From Lineus longissimus (lineage: Eukaryota; Nemertea; Pilidiophora; Heteronemertea; Lineidae): a stretch of 64,000 nucleotides of DNA. Where the stretch lies: NCBI RefSeq assembly GCF_910592395.1, contig NC_088320.1, forward strand, positions 16,552,501 through 16,616,500. The letters are read 5' to 3'. The first letter of the stretch is position 1, and each line of letters begins with the position of its first letter. Shown in pieces: positions 43,113 through 55,445 of the stretch. The notes under the pieces were generated by a model, which did not search any database, had not been told where the DNA came from, and worked only from the letters and a program-made list of their open reading frames with translations. Both the position numbers and the translations under genes were made by a program.

Positions 43113-46100
43113 GCACCATGGCGACTACCTCGATCGGTTATATTCATGCGACTGTATTGGCAACCATCAACTCCATCAGTTCTCTACCAAAGCTAATAAC
43201 TTCTCTATTATTCATGGCTATGATTTATTTGTTATTGCTGGGACCTATTAATAATAACATTGTTATATTAGTGACCCCCAACCAGAGATCTGCCTCGAAG
43301 TCCCATCCCAGGCCATATTCTGGTTTCTGGCACCGATTTCGGCCAAATCCCAAACCCTGCTAAAAATTAACTCAATGCTGAGAGCAACGTTTCAATTATT
43401 CATGGCTGTGATTTTTTTTGTTAGTGTTGAGACATATTTTTGATAACATATTTTATAGTGACCTCCAACCAGAAGATCAATATAGGGATGAAGGGGGTAC
43501 TCTCTCGACATCCTGTTATAGGCCATATCCTGGTTTCTGATTTCAGCCAAATTACAAATCCCAATACAACTGAAATTGCTGGCACCAACACTCCCCCTGA
43601 GCACGCATGTAATTTTGTAATTTCTCAGCAAAATAGACATTCCTGCTGGGAAAATTCTCCAATTCTCTTAGATCTCTTACATTAGGCAGGAGGTCCTTCC
43701 TACTCAAATTCTTAAGGTGCATGATGGAAATTCCAATGACATTTGCAAATTATATTATAAAAGTCAAAGGGTTATGCAACAATGTGCTAAGGATTGTCCA
43801 GAATGTGTCCTATGGACTGTCTTAACACAATCACCTGTCTTTGGCAACATACAGTAAAAGTTGTGTTTATTGGCCCCCACTCAAAATCAGAAGAGGGGTA
43901 GATTTTTCTTTGGTTAATATTTTATTTACAATCACCGGTCGCATTCCACCATAGATCCATTGAACAATGGCACTTATTTCATCAATTGATGACCTTTTTT
44001 GAGGCAATTATCATGGATTGTAAACTTGTTCCTTTTCTTCATACAAAATAGTCCAGGAGCGGAGAGGGTTAACCTTGCCTTGCTGTATTAAGTTTGTTCA
44101 CTTTGGAAGCTGAGGGTCTCTCCTTTAAAGAAACTGCTTGATGACATGTTGCCACCCTTGGGCATTTGTGGAATTCAAGATGGCGTCCAAGATGGCCGCC
44201 ATTACATACAAATGACCATAACTCACTACCTATTCAACCAAGGAAGCTGATTGTTGAAGGTGTGTTTATATTACCTGAATAACTTCACCCAACCCCCTTG
44301 AAAATTAACAGAAATCAATCTTAAAATTTATATCCTACCAAAATGTTTTCAAAAAGTGGATACTGTTTCGGCTATGGGTTGGGAACTGAAGCGAAACAAT
44401 GCGCTTTCAAAGGATGAAATGTCAACTATATCAGCCATGGCCATGCAGAATTGTAGAAAGAAAAATCTAAGCCTTTTCTGATTTTGCCCTTTGGCCACTG
44501 AATGTATATTTCACAGTATAACTTTTTAGGCAAATAGGGCACTTTGGATCAGACAAATCTCTCGTAATCTGAGTTACATGATTATGACGATAACTCGGTC
44601 AGACCACCATTCTGTGGTGACCATATGACTCACAAGTGACCACAAAGTACAAGCAGGCACAATTCCGACTGGAAAAAACGTTAGTTTGTGGTTTATGATC
44701 TGATAAGATATCTCATTTACCAGGTGCTTTGCGATCTATAACTTGTACATGTACAATAAATTTCAAACCCAGAAGTATTAAGGTAGCAGGAAGGAGTGGG
44801 CGTTTGTGGTTTCTGCATTTGAGGGGGTATAGTACTGTCTGTTGACTATGCTTTCATTAAGAGAGACTAGGCATGATGCCGGGCACTTTTCTTGATAGGT
44901 TTTGAACCCTATACCTAACCACGTTTAAGAGCGACCAGACCACAGAAACTCACTTCAACTATTTTGTTGGTTTGTAACCCATCATCTTTACAATTCCAAA
45001 TACAGTCAAGACTCTTGGCTTTATGGGTGATTTATAACATGCTCCACTTAGCCAAACCACAAGAATGTTCTTATATCAAGCCAGAAAGATAACCTGGGTA
45101 GCGCACATCAGTCTTGGGCATTTATAGGAAAAAGTCAAGTGGACAGACACCTGGCCTGAGTCAACAATGCAAGATCTCAATTATGTCATTGTGTTCTTAA
45201 GTCTGATATGAAGGCTTGGTATCCCAGAAGTGCTTTGAGAAGGGAAACTTGGAATAGGGACTCAATGTTATTATTATTATTTACCTTGATTATACTGAGC
45301 CACAGTTTACAGTGTTTCATGCACTATGCACTCACTGTGCCTCGTTTTGGCGGCAGCGGTCCGCATGGGTTGGTGCAAATTATGGAAGCAATGAAAAGTA
45401 TTTGAAATGACACTTCCTTGTAGTTTGAGGTGTTTTAGTTTGGTGATTGATGGCTCACTGTTGGTATTGGTTGACACAGCTAACAGTGCTTGGGGAAAGC
45501 TGTCGTTTTTCCCAACATTTTGGTTGCCAGCTTTATAGCATAGTATGGCATAGGTCATCATTTAAGCTCCACCCTCGTGACATCTGGCAAGCCAACTAAT
45601 ACCTCCATTTTATCGACGGATCCTTCTCATTGTCTCAAATGGTAACGGACTGATATGTTTACATTTGACTTGAAAAGACTTGTATCTTGCCAGTTCTTGA
45701 CTCAAAATCAGCAGGTTCATCACAGCTGTTTCATCTTTGTGTCCTTGAGGACTGACACCACGTGCATGACCGCCCTCCACATTAATGCCGTAGGTAGGCT
45801 GTATGAATGTACAAATACTTTGAATGCCAAATTTCAGCAATTTTGCAAAAATAACAGCACTATGGCAATGTTTTTTTTACATGTGCATTGTGGCACAAAA
45901 AAATACATGTCTTAACCTTAGCTATCAACTGGAAAAACTTCCCTGTCTTGATCATATTTAAATAAGGAGTTTTCACATCATGAGCTACGAATAACGAATT
46001 ATTTAAATTCGAACAGATTGCCAGTGCATGCACAAATTATGTCAAATACAAAGAATTCAACTTCGTAAATCAAAAGTCATGCGGAATGCAGAAGCCAACT

Positions 46101-46850
46101 CATTTCAAGGAAAATCACACAACTAAACTATGATTTAAGACATAGGTCTTCCGTTGAATGATAATAGGGTTATCACAGCCCCATTAAAGACAAGAGCATT
46201 TTCAAGATTCAAGGACAATTCACTCCAACAAGTACATGTACAATTAACACTAATTATCAATAATAGAGTATCATGTTTGTTTTAATTGAGGCCTACTGTG
46301 GTACTCAGTGCGGATCTCCCCAGACAATACCAATGGTACTTGAAGGTGACCTGCAGCACGCCCTGTCGCAACCATCGAACCTCTCCACTTATTCAACATT
46401 TTTAGCACCATCATTTTACCGACTGACACAGAATTCCAACTTTAGGATTTTAAGTTCTAGCCAAGGTGCTGATACCTATGGTCAATCCTTAGTTGATATA
46501 GCACACTCAGGAAAAAGGCCAACGACTTCCTATAGAACACACAGAAACAGACTCCATCCCTTCATTTTTAGAAACTTACCATTCTCTTCAGATCTTCCAC
46601 AATCAAGTGAGCTCATTGTGATCTTTGGGGCTTCACTCCCAATGAAACAGCTTGCAAATACCCCAGAGCCAAGTCATGTTGGCTTCACTCCCTATGAAAC
46701 AGCTTGCTTATTCCCAACAGCCTGGCCATGCAACCAAGGCTGTTTATTAGCTGGCATTGTTATTGACAGTTAGTTATAGTTGTTCATACATTTGCCCGTG
46801 TGTTGGAAGTGGGGCTTAAGTTGTTAGCACTTTGTTGTGTAACCATACAG
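43113..46850. other. Intergenic DNA, no recognised gene
   Basis: Two diverged copies of a TATTATTCATGGCT(A/G)TGAT segment lie near 43209 and 43396. A 166-codon frame at 46273-46773 (+) matches nothing known and ends without a splice-like context; it holds a small internal duplication (GCTTCACTCCC.ATGAAACAGCTTGC). Confidence 0.4.
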
Positions 46851-46854
46851 TACT

Positions 46855-47080
46855 TTTAAAGGGGTACACCGTCCATAATGACTGGTTGTCCAGGAAAATA
46901 GAAATGCAGTTACACAATGCCGTGGTGCAGTTATTATGAATACAAATTTGCTGAAACTTGGTATCAATGGTATTAGTATATCTGTGTGCACAACAGCAAT
47001 GCTCTAGGTTATATTAAGTACATGTACGTATTATGCAATTGGAAATTTTCAAATTCAATTACAAATTTAACATTTTAAAG
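46855..47080. repeat. Dispersed about 215-bp repeat family, copy 1
   Basis: Shares ordered blocks with copies at 48938 and 49408: AAAGGGGTACACC, ACACAATGCCGT, TTGCTGAAACTTGGTAT and CAATTGGAAATTTTCAAATT. Diverged by substitutions and short indels. No terminal structure is visible. Confidence 0.65.
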
Positions 47081-47919
47081 ACCGACCTAGGCCTATAAAG
47101 GATCATACCATGCACAAGGTTGAGCTGCAAAAAATTGGAATATTACTTTTCTTATGCATTACGCAACCACTCCCGTGTTATAGCAGCTTGTTTATATCAC
47201 ACCAGGTAGGCCTAATCAGGCGCCTGCTAACAAGCAACGTTCATGCTACAATGTAGCTAAGACCGGCAATCATGATCGCCTGCAAAAAAAATCACCAGTG
47301 TGCATAGTCATCGCATATCCACGACAAGGAGTCCTGATCACAGCGACAGGTGATCAATGTCAAATGCAATGTGTGTGCTTTACACTGAGAGACTTTGAAA
47401 GTGGCCTACGTCGGTCATTTAATATTTGAAATTGTATTTGAAAATATCCAATTGTGTGATACGTTCTGAATATATATTTCAACAATGCCTTTGTGTCAAC
47501 GGACATACCACAAATACCAAGTTTCCACAGTTTTTGTAATACCCACTGGCCTACTTTTGAATGTGGTCCATTCGAGTCAAAATAAAGGCCTATAGAAATA
47601 GCCAGGATTAGGGAATTGATTATTGAGTTGTTTGTATTGTCATGAGATTACAGACGAGCAGTACTTTGCATTATGACCAAACTCATTCTTTACATGTACC
47701 CATTGTCAATCAGGCTTACCAATCAAATGGCAGGTTTTCAACATTAACCCTCCTGATACCGAGCCGAGCCAGAAAAAATTCAACCTCAAAATGGTGGAAT
47801 AAATGAGTATGAGTAACATCATAGCTCATGCAAAACAATGTAAAGGGCCTGACCAGATCTACATGATCGGTTGATTTCATGACTTCCTGTTCCTTGAACA
47901 ATAATACATTTTTTAATTT

Positions 47920-48275
47920 TTATGAGACTTATATAGCGCTATAAAATTCTGGTTTCAGTTGTGCAAAGCGCTTCACATTATTACCCCTAGCTATTGGCCT
48001 GTACATTCATGATTCAAGCTCTAGTCTGTGGGAGTATCACAGGTCTGAGTTGCAGCTCTACAGCGCTCAGGACGAACATTCATAGTGTGCCAACTCTGAC
48101 AGTTACATGTAGGTACAGTACCCATTTAGTCCTAGGTAGAGAGAAGCAAGTAGGTCAAAGTGCCTTGCTCAAGGATACAAAGCGAAACAGCAGTGATTCT
48201 TCTGAGAATGGAAACCATGACCTCCTGATTATGACTAAGCCCGTTGCTGTAAATCTGCCAAGGCCTAGCTAAGCA
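47920..48275 (-). repeat. SINE-like element, minus orientation
   Basis: The plus strand shows TTATATAGCGCTATAAA and GTGCAAAGCGCTTCAC, then CAAAGTGCCTTGCTCAAGGA, then GACCTCCTGATTATGACTAA. The reverse complement of the last block resembles a tRNA-derived head and the middle block is the conserved 'ccttgagcaaggcac' body motif. Confidence 0.6.
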
Positions 48276-48569
48276 CAACCGGTGATGCAATCGAAGGACA
48301 TAAATCATTGTCATCGCTGCTTTGCTGCACAGAAAGAGATTCTGTGGTGAAATTATCATTACCATTTATCCCAAACGGGTCAGAACCCCAAGGCAAGGAT
48401 GAATTCACTTTAAACATAAAAGAAGGTTGATATTTAAAGTGAACTTTTCCCTGCAATCTGGTTGTGACTTTGTTCTTATAAGAACAATTTGCAAAGAATA
48501 AAAATTATGATGCAAAGATGAATTCTCTCTCAAACAACCAAAATTACTGATTTTATGTATTTCATATTC

Positions 48570-48733
48570 CACCAAAACCAATAGTGCCCAGCTAGGCCTA
48601 TTGTTGAAGGAACAGGAATGATTCCACCAAAACCAATAGTGCCCAGCTAGGCCTATTGTTGAAGGAACAGGAATGATTCCACCAAAACCAATAGTGCCCA
48701 GCTAGGCCTATTGTTGAAGGAACAGGAATGATT
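48570..48733 (+). repeat. 55-bp tandem repeat, 3 copies
   Basis: CCACCAAAACCAATAGTGCC to GAACAGGAATGATT is repeated three times with essentially no change. Confidence 0.95.
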
Positions 48734-48937
48734 TTGCTACATTTCACAGCCTGAGAAAGACATGAAAGACACTTCAGTTTTGTGGACTATTTGAATGGGG
48801 GTGATAAACACCCTTTAACAACTTGCTATTGCGTTCAGTGATCCAAAACAGGCTCGTGTTTTGACGACAAGGCTTTGTTTTGGTTGCATCCTCGGCAGGG
48901 TCAACCTCGGGTGATTTTGACAGTGCCATTCTGTTTA

Positions 48938-49150
48938 AAGGAGTACGCTGTTCGTGATTACTGGTGGCGCAGGAAAATAGAAATGCAGTATAAATTGATA
49001 CACAATGCTGTAGTGCAGTATGCATACGAATTAGCTGAAGTATTCGTATTGCTGTCTACACAATAGCAAGGCTGAACATTTCAATAAGTATGTGTCTATG
49101 CAATTGGAAATCTTCAAATTCAATTACAATTTTCAAATTTTTAATGAATG
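48938..49150. repeat. Dispersed about 215-bp repeat family, copy 2
   Basis: AAAGGAGTACGCTGTTCGTG, ACACAATGCTGTAGTGCAGT and TGCAATTGGAAATCTTCAAA occur in the same order as the copies at 46855 and 49408. Confidence 0.65.
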
Positions 49151-49407
49151 GCAAAATGCCATAGGCCTTTATTCCAAACGGGACATGTCCGAGATGAGCT
49201 ATTATTGTCCAATAGCTGGCAGAGCTATAAACCTCGCACAAAAGGCTCACATACTATTAAACTTACTATCAATTCAAAACTATTCGTTTAATAGGATCAT
49301 ATTTCATTAGAAATGAAAGTATGAATGAGTCTCATCTCGTGAGGCCAAGAGAGAGATTTTTTTGTTTGTACCCCATTTGTTCCCCCTCTAATCACCTGGT
49401 AGCTTGT

Positions 49408-49630
49408 AAAGGGATACGCCATTCGTAATTACTGGTGGTCTAGTTAAATAGAAATCCACTAATACACAATGCCGTAGTACAGTTATTATGAATACGAATT
49501 TGTTGAAACTTAGAATTGATAGTATTTCTATATTTGTCAACACAATGACAATGTTGAAATTCACATTTAGCACGTTATATGTGATTAGAAATTTTCAAAA
49601 TCAGTGACAAATTTCAAATTTTTAATTAAC
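49408..49630. repeat. Dispersed about 215-bp repeat family, copy 3
   Basis: AAAGGGATACGCCATTCGTA, ACACAATGCCGTAGTACAGT and TTAGAAATTTTCAAAATCAG occur in order. A more diverged copy is at 56640-56880, and inverted fragments appear near 27180-27330 and 47400-47540. Confidence 0.65.
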
Positions 49631-50435
49631 GGCTCGCCGACTCTGGTGTGTCAAGAGGACGAATCATTATATTTGTTCACATCTGTGATCTTTTAATCTG
49701 TGCCTCTACGGTTGGGCCTTAATTGGAGTTATTGGTCTTGACCACGTTTTCAGCCAAATACTCAAACGAATGTTCTACTTGGCTTGGCCTGGTTCTGCGA
49801 CAAGGTCAATGGGGAGATTGATCATGAATGGCGTTGTGTTTTTAAGAGCGCTGGGTTTATAATCAGACATCCTGAGGAAATCAGGTGTTCATGTTCCTTA
49901 GGATGGTAACAGGAGGTTGTGGTTTGACTTTAGGAAGGGTCGCCACTGTTTCAACTTGAGTGTCCTTAAATCCCACTTGCTGTATCACCCAAAAGTAAAC
50001 TGGTACCTGTAGGTGTACCCTCCCCTCCCCCCCCCCCAAAAAAATAAAGTTTTACTCCACTCTATGCTGAGAAACATCAGATATATAATAGAAACTGACT
50101 TCTGGACCAGAGTCCCTCTTCCGCCCCCCCCCCCGCACCCCCATTTATTCCACCAGAGAAATCACCTAAATATACAAAAACTGACATTTGAAAAGATAAA
50201 GTACAAAGAGAATTGGCACTATCAAAATGTAAACATCTCTTTGGCAAATAACACAGAAACGTCATGTTCAGGACACATCGTGTCTTAAAGGCCTTGTTCG
50301 TACATGCACAATGTCTATGAATTAGAATTAATCAATGCTGCAGTAACTAGCTGTGCCAATGTGATAAAAGCTGGCATGTAGAAATTTATAATCGGTCTAC
50401 AAAACAGCATGGTTGAAATTTATATTCAATGTGTA

Positions 50436-50619
50436 CAGCGGAACCTCAGTTAGCAGACACCTCTATATTTAAGGACACCCTCTCTATTATTATCAAGGAC
50501 ACTAGTTTTGGAACCAAATTGGTTTTTTCTATTCAATTTGACCTCTCTAATCAGGACACCTCTCTATTAAGGACAGCACTTGTCAGTCCTGAGGGTGTCC
50601 TTTTCGAGAAATTTTACTG
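50436..50619. mobile_element. TA-type MITE, copy D
   Basis: Left end CAGCGGAACCTCAGTTAGCA preceded by TA; right end ends TTTTACTG. Internal TTAAGGACACC / GGTGTCCTT and the shared middle (CCAAATTGGTTTTTTCTATT). The right-hand TA has mutated. Confidence 0.72.
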
Positions 50620-51055
50620 TTCATGACTGTATTTATATACCGCAAATATTTGATCAAAGGCACACGGCCTTTAAGATGTGAGACACAGCCAATCAACCAA
50701 TGCTATCTAGTCATGGATGGTGAACCGACAATATGTATTGTGTCGCACTCTTATACGGCAATGACTCCTTGCGTTTTAATATGAATTCCTCGGCACGATT
50801 CTCATACCATCGGATGATGGCCTACACCAGGCAACAAGGAAAACAAGTCCAAACATTCCGACAGAATATTGTAAACAATCTCAAAAGATTTGCAAAGTTG
50901 ATATATTATTGCGGCTTTGATATATGCTGGGTAAGTCTTGGAGATATGGTCGGGCAGGCCTGCAAGATGCGGCCTAATGTCCAAGTTAAGAAAATCACAG
51001 TTTTGATATTAATGATATTAAAGTGTACTATTTACAAGCCGTAGAAAAGAAGCTG

Positions 51056-51158
51056 GGAAGAATAACAGTATTCATAATATCAATATCAACATATCATGCC
51101 TCAGGAGGAAGAATAACAGTATTCATAATATCAATATCAACATATCATGCCCCAGGAA
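51056..51158 (+). repeat. 51-bp tandem duplication
   Basis: GAAGAATAACAGTATTCATA to ATCATGCC, twice, separated by CTCAGGAG. Confidence 0.88.
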
Positions 51159-51298
51159 ACGTTGCGAAAATAGTGCAAGAAATTTCAGACCTACTTGAGC
51201 TAGAAATTTTGAAGTTCAATTTTAAAGTTAGTTTTCACACCTTTGACTTTAGCAGTATTGTGTCAACATAAAGTCATGATACATGTCCAAGTTTCATA

Positions 51299-51906
51299 AA
51301 AATGTAGGCTTCATCTTGACTGCTGGGCGGGTGGAGACTGGCCTCCTAACCACTGGTAGGCAACCAGACTAGTTAAAATGTAGGCTTCATCTTGACTGCT
51401 GGGCGGGTGGAGACTGGCCTCCTAACCACTGGTAGGCAACCAGACTAGTTAAAATGTAGGCTTCACCTTGACTGCTGGGTGGGTGGAGACTGGCCTCCTA
51501 ACTACTGGTAGGCAACCAGACTAGTTAAAATGTAGGCTTCACCTTGACTGCTGGGCGGGTGGAGACTGGCCTCCTAACTACTGGTAGGCAACCAGACTAG
51601 TTAAAATGTAGGCTTCATCTTGACTGCTGGGCGGGTGGAGACTGGCCTCCTAACCACTGGTAGGCAACCAGACTAGTTAAAATGTAGGCTTCACCTTGAC
51701 TGCTGGGTGGGTGGAGACTGGCCTCCTAACTACTGGTAGGCAACCAGACTAGTTAAAATGTAGGCTTCACCTTGACTGCTGGGCGGGTGGAGACTGGCCT
51801 CCTAACCACTGGTAGGCAACCAGACTAGTTAAAATGTAGGCTTCACCTTGACTGCTGGGTGGGTGGAGACTGGCCTCCTAACTACTGGTAGGCAACCAGA
51901 CTAGTT
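51299..51906 (+). repeat. 76-bp minisatellite, 8 copies
   Basis: AAAATGTAGGCTTCATCTTG starts at 51299, 51375 and so on, exactly 76 bp apart to 51907. Two linked variants (CATCTT...GGGC...ACCACT versus CACCTT...GGGT...ACTACT) partly alternate. Confidence 0.96.
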
Positions 51907-51916
51907 AAAATGTACT

Positions 51917-52305
51917 CATTCTTTTTGCAAGACCCTGAGGTCTGTCCAATACCTTCTGAGTCTCCCTAAGGTCAATCAAGACGCATTCTTTTTGCAAGAC
52001 CCTGAGGTCTGCCCAATACCTTCTGAGTCTCCCCAAGGTCAATCTTTACGCATTCTTTTTGCAAGACCCTGAGGTCTGTCCAATACCTTCTGAGTCTCCC
52101 CAAGGTCAATCTTTACGCATTCTTTTTGCAAGACCCTGAGATCTGTCCAATACCTTCCGAGTCTCCCTAAGGTCAATCTATACGCATTCTTTTTGCAAGA
52201 CCCTGAGGTCTGTCCAATACCTTCCGAGTCTCCCTAAGGTCAATCTATACGCATTCTTTTTGCAAGACCCTGAGGTCTGTCCAATACCTTCCGGGTCTCC
52301 TGCCA
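51917..52305 (+). repeat. 67-bp minisatellite, 6 copies
   Basis: CATTCTTTTTGCAAGACCCT starts at 51917, 51984, 52051, 52118, 52185 and 52252. It begins 10 bp after the preceding 76-bp array. Confidence 0.96.
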
Positions 52306-52472
52306 CGACATGGTAATTATCCGTTATGAAATATTCACCATCAAGTCATGAATAATTCAGCACATTGATCCAAAAGCAACAATGTTGCAATATTTTTTTC
52401 AATCAAGCGAGATGGACATTGATCAAGTTCACCAGGTAACACCATTGCAAAGACAGTCAGATCAGTGGTTAT

Positions 52473-53592
52473 AGTTAGGCAGTATTCATCATGCCTCTCA
52501 CCCCATACATCCTTATGAGCACAGAGTAAGCATAATGTTACATAGATAGCCCAGTTAGGCAGTATTCATCATGACTCTCACCCCACACATCCTTATGAGC
52601 ACAGAGTAAGCATAATATTACATAGATAGCCCAGTTAGGCAGTATTCATCATGACTCTCACCCCATACATCCTTATGAGAACAGAGTAAGCATAATATTA
52701 CATAGATAGCCCAGTTAGGCAGTATTCATCATGACTCTCATCCCATCCATCCTTATGAGCACAGAGTAAGCATAATATTACATAGATAGCCCAGTTAGGC
52801 AGTATTCATCATGACTCTCATCCCATACATCCTTATGAGCACAGAGTAAGCATAATATTACATAGATAGCCCAGTTAGGCAGTATTCATCATGACTCTCA
52901 CCCCATACATCCTTATGAGCACAGAGTAAGCATAATATTACATAGATAGACCAGTTAGGCAGTATTCATCATGACTCTCACCCCATACATCCTTATGAGC
53001 ACAGAGTAAGCATAATATTACATAGATAGCCCAGTAGGGCAGTATTCATCATGACTCTCACCCCATACATCCTTATGAGAACAGAGTAAGCATAATATTA
53101 CATAGATAGCCCAGTTAGGCAGTATTCATCATGACTCTCACCCCATACATCCTTATGAGAACAGAGTAAGCATAATATTACATAGATAGCCCAGTAGGGC
53201 AGTATTCATCATGCCTCTCACCCCATACATCCTTATGAGAACAGAGTAAGCATAATATTACATAGATAGCCCAGTTAGGCAGTATTCATCATGACTCTCA
53301 TCCCATACATCCTTATGAGCACAGAGTAAGCATAATATTACATAGATAGCCCAGTTAGGCAGTATTCATCATGACTCTCACCCCATACATCCTTATGAAC
53401 ACAGAGTAAGCATAATATTACATAGATAGCCCAGTAGGGCAGTATTCATCATGCCTCTCACCCCATACATCCTTATGAGCACAGAGTAAGCATAATATTA
53501 CATAGATAGCCCAGTTAGGCAGTATTCATCATGCCTCTCACCCCATACATCCTTATGAGCACAGAGTAAGCATAATGTTACATAGATTGACC
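52473..53592 (+). repeat. 80-bp minisatellite, 14 copies
   Basis: AGTTAGGCAGTATTCATCAT starts at 52473 and every 80 bp through 53513, with no length change in any unit. Point variants (GAGC/GAGA, GACT/GCCT, GTTAGG/GTAGGG) are shared between non-adjacent units. Confidence 0.97.
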
Positions 53593-53669
53593 AGGTTCCA
53601 TAGAAAACAGACACCTTGATAATGTTAGATCAGCAAGTACAGGCCAGATGAATCCTGCTTCTAATTTTA

Positions 53670-53815
53670 CTGTTGTTAATGGCGATTAGAGCACTAGTCA
53701 TATCATGAAGTTGTGGGTTCAACTCTGAGAAGGATCACAGCTGTGTCATCTGCTTCAGTGCTTGTCCTTGAGCAAGAATATAAATTTGGGCCAAACAAGT
53801 GCGGCGTGGTGTGTT
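53670..53815 (+). repeat. SINE-like element leading into a 69-bp array
   Basis: GGCGATTAGAGCACTAGTCA and TTGTGGGTTCAACTCTGAGA (box-B-like) are followed by CTGTGTCATCTGCTTCAGTG and TGTCCTTGAGCAAGA, then ACCTGCAACAGACCAGCATC. The order matches a tRNA head plus body. Its 3' part is the sequence amplified in the next array. Confidence 0.6.
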
Positions 53816-54575
53816 ACCTGCAACAGACCAGCATCCTACCCAGGGGGGATGATGCTCCCAATCACTAAGGCAGCAGTCATGGATACCTGCAACAGACCAG
53901 CATCCTACCCAGGGGGGATGATGCTCCCAATCACTAAGGCAGCAGTCATGGATACCTGCAACAGACCAGCATCCTACCCAGGGGGGATGATGCTCCCAAT
54001 CACTAAGGCAGCAGTCATGGATACCTGCAACAGACCAGCATCCTACCCAGGGGGGATGATGCTCCCAATCACTAAGGCAGCAGTCATGGATACCTGCAAC
54101 AGACCAGCATCCTACCCAGGGGGGATGATGCTCCCAATCACTTAGGCAGCAGTCATGGATACCTGCAACAGACCAGCATCCTACCCAGGGGGGATGATGC
54201 TCCCAATCACTAAGGCAGCAGTCATGGATACCTGCAACAGACCAGCATCCTACCCAGGGGGGATGATGCTCCCAATCACTAAGGCAGCAGTCATGGATAC
54301 CTGCAACAGACCAGCATCCTACCCAGGGGGGATGATGCTCCCAATCACTAAGGCAGCAGTCATGGATACCTGCAACAGACCAGCATCCTACCCAGGGGGG
54401 ATGATGCTCCCAATCACTTAGGCAGCAGTCATGGATACCTGCAACAGACCAGCATCCTACCCAGGGGGGATGATGCTCCCAATCACTTAGGCAGCAGTCA
54501 TGGATACCTGCAACAGACCAGCATCCTACCCAGGGGGGATGATGCTCCCAATCACTTAGGCAGCAGTCATGGATA
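53816..54575 (+). repeat. 69-bp minisatellite, 11 copies, derived from a SINE 3' part
   Basis: ACCTGCAACAGACCAGCATC to GGCAGCAGTCATGGAT, 69 bp per unit and almost identical. 69 is a multiple of three, so both strands hold long frames: a minus 310-codon frame (CCLSDWEHHPPWVGCWSVAG repeats) and plus frames broken only where CACTAAGG became CACTTAGG. Not a gene. Confidence 0.96.
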
Positions 54576-54626
54576 AGTGGACTTATTTGGCATTTTACTG
54601 GGACAGGTCTTTTATAAAACACAATA

Positions 54627-54805
54627 CAGTAGAACCTCTCTATTAAGGCCACCCTATGGACTGACAAGTGCTGTCCTTAATAGAGAGGTGTCATGATAAG
54701 AGAGGTCAAATTTAATGGACTACGGAAACAATAATTTGGGACCAAAACTGGTGTCATTTTAGGTTGTCCTTGATAGAGAGGTGTCTGCTAAGGGAGGTTC
54801 CACTG
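54627..54805. mobile_element. TA-flanked MITE, copy E (179 bp)
   Basis: CAGTAGAACCTCTCTATTAA at the left, AAGGGAGGTTCCACTG at the right, TA outside both ends (54625-54626, 54806-54807). It lies in inverse orientation to copies C and D. Confidence 0.82.
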
Positions 54806-55083
54806 TACTATAAACCCCTTTGCTGTTGCAGCCCTAAATGTGCCTGAAAACACCATTCAGTTCTTGCTTCAATTTATTTCCTCAAATGGGCACATTTTCC
54901 AATGATAAAACAATTCAGTTTAAAAAAATCATTTTCTTGCAGCTGAAGTTAGCAATTTATTACATGTATTAAAGCCTAATCGCAAAATTGAAAAAATATC
55001 AGTCACATGAAAATATCAGGGTTTACAGTATGACTATCAGGCAAATGGTAGCACTTTACAAAATGAATAAGAATGAATATTAA

Positions 55084-55162
55084 CCCATCAGCAAGGACCC
55101 ATCAGCAAGGACCCATCAGCAAGGACCCATCAGCAAGGACCCATCAGCAAGGACCCATCAGC
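55084..55162 (+). repeat. 14-bp tandem repeat, 6 copies
   Basis: CCCATCAGCAAGGA every 14 bp from 55084; the last copy is partial. Confidence 0.95.
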
Positions 55163-55369
55163 TTATTTACTCTGCGTGATGGACTATGGATTTAGCACTC
55201 AAGTTGATGCCCATTCATTTCAAACTGCATCATGGGAGTTTTCGATTTCAATATTAATCTAATCGGCAGTGATGAAAGGTCTGTATTCTATTAATGTTGA
55301 TTTCGGGCATGGATGAGAGATTTTTTAAAGTGGTGACATCAGCACATTTTTACTGCCATTGATCTGTAG

Positions 55370-55445
55370 AGCATTGTGGTGGTGTAGTGTTACAGGGGCC
55401 TCCGCTTCACAAGCCAAGGGTTGTGGGTTACAATACAGGACATGC
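55370..55445 (+). repeat. Degenerate tRNA-derived SINE head
   Basis: GTGGTGGTGTAGTGTTACAG, GGCCTCCGCTTCACAAGCC and GTTGTGGGTTACAATAC have the spacing of box A, anticodon arm and box B, with box B degraded. Confidence 0.5.

Noticed and set aside
46273-46773. Plus-strand 166-codon frame
   Set aside because: No motif, no clear start or splice context, and an internal short duplication; could be chance in a 64-kb window.
53735-54667. Minus-strand 310-codon open frame with CCLSDWEHHPPWVGCWSVAG repeats, and matching plus frames
   Set aside because: Product of a 69-bp minisatellite whose period is a multiple of three; both strands are open, and the ends run into a SINE-like element and a MITE.
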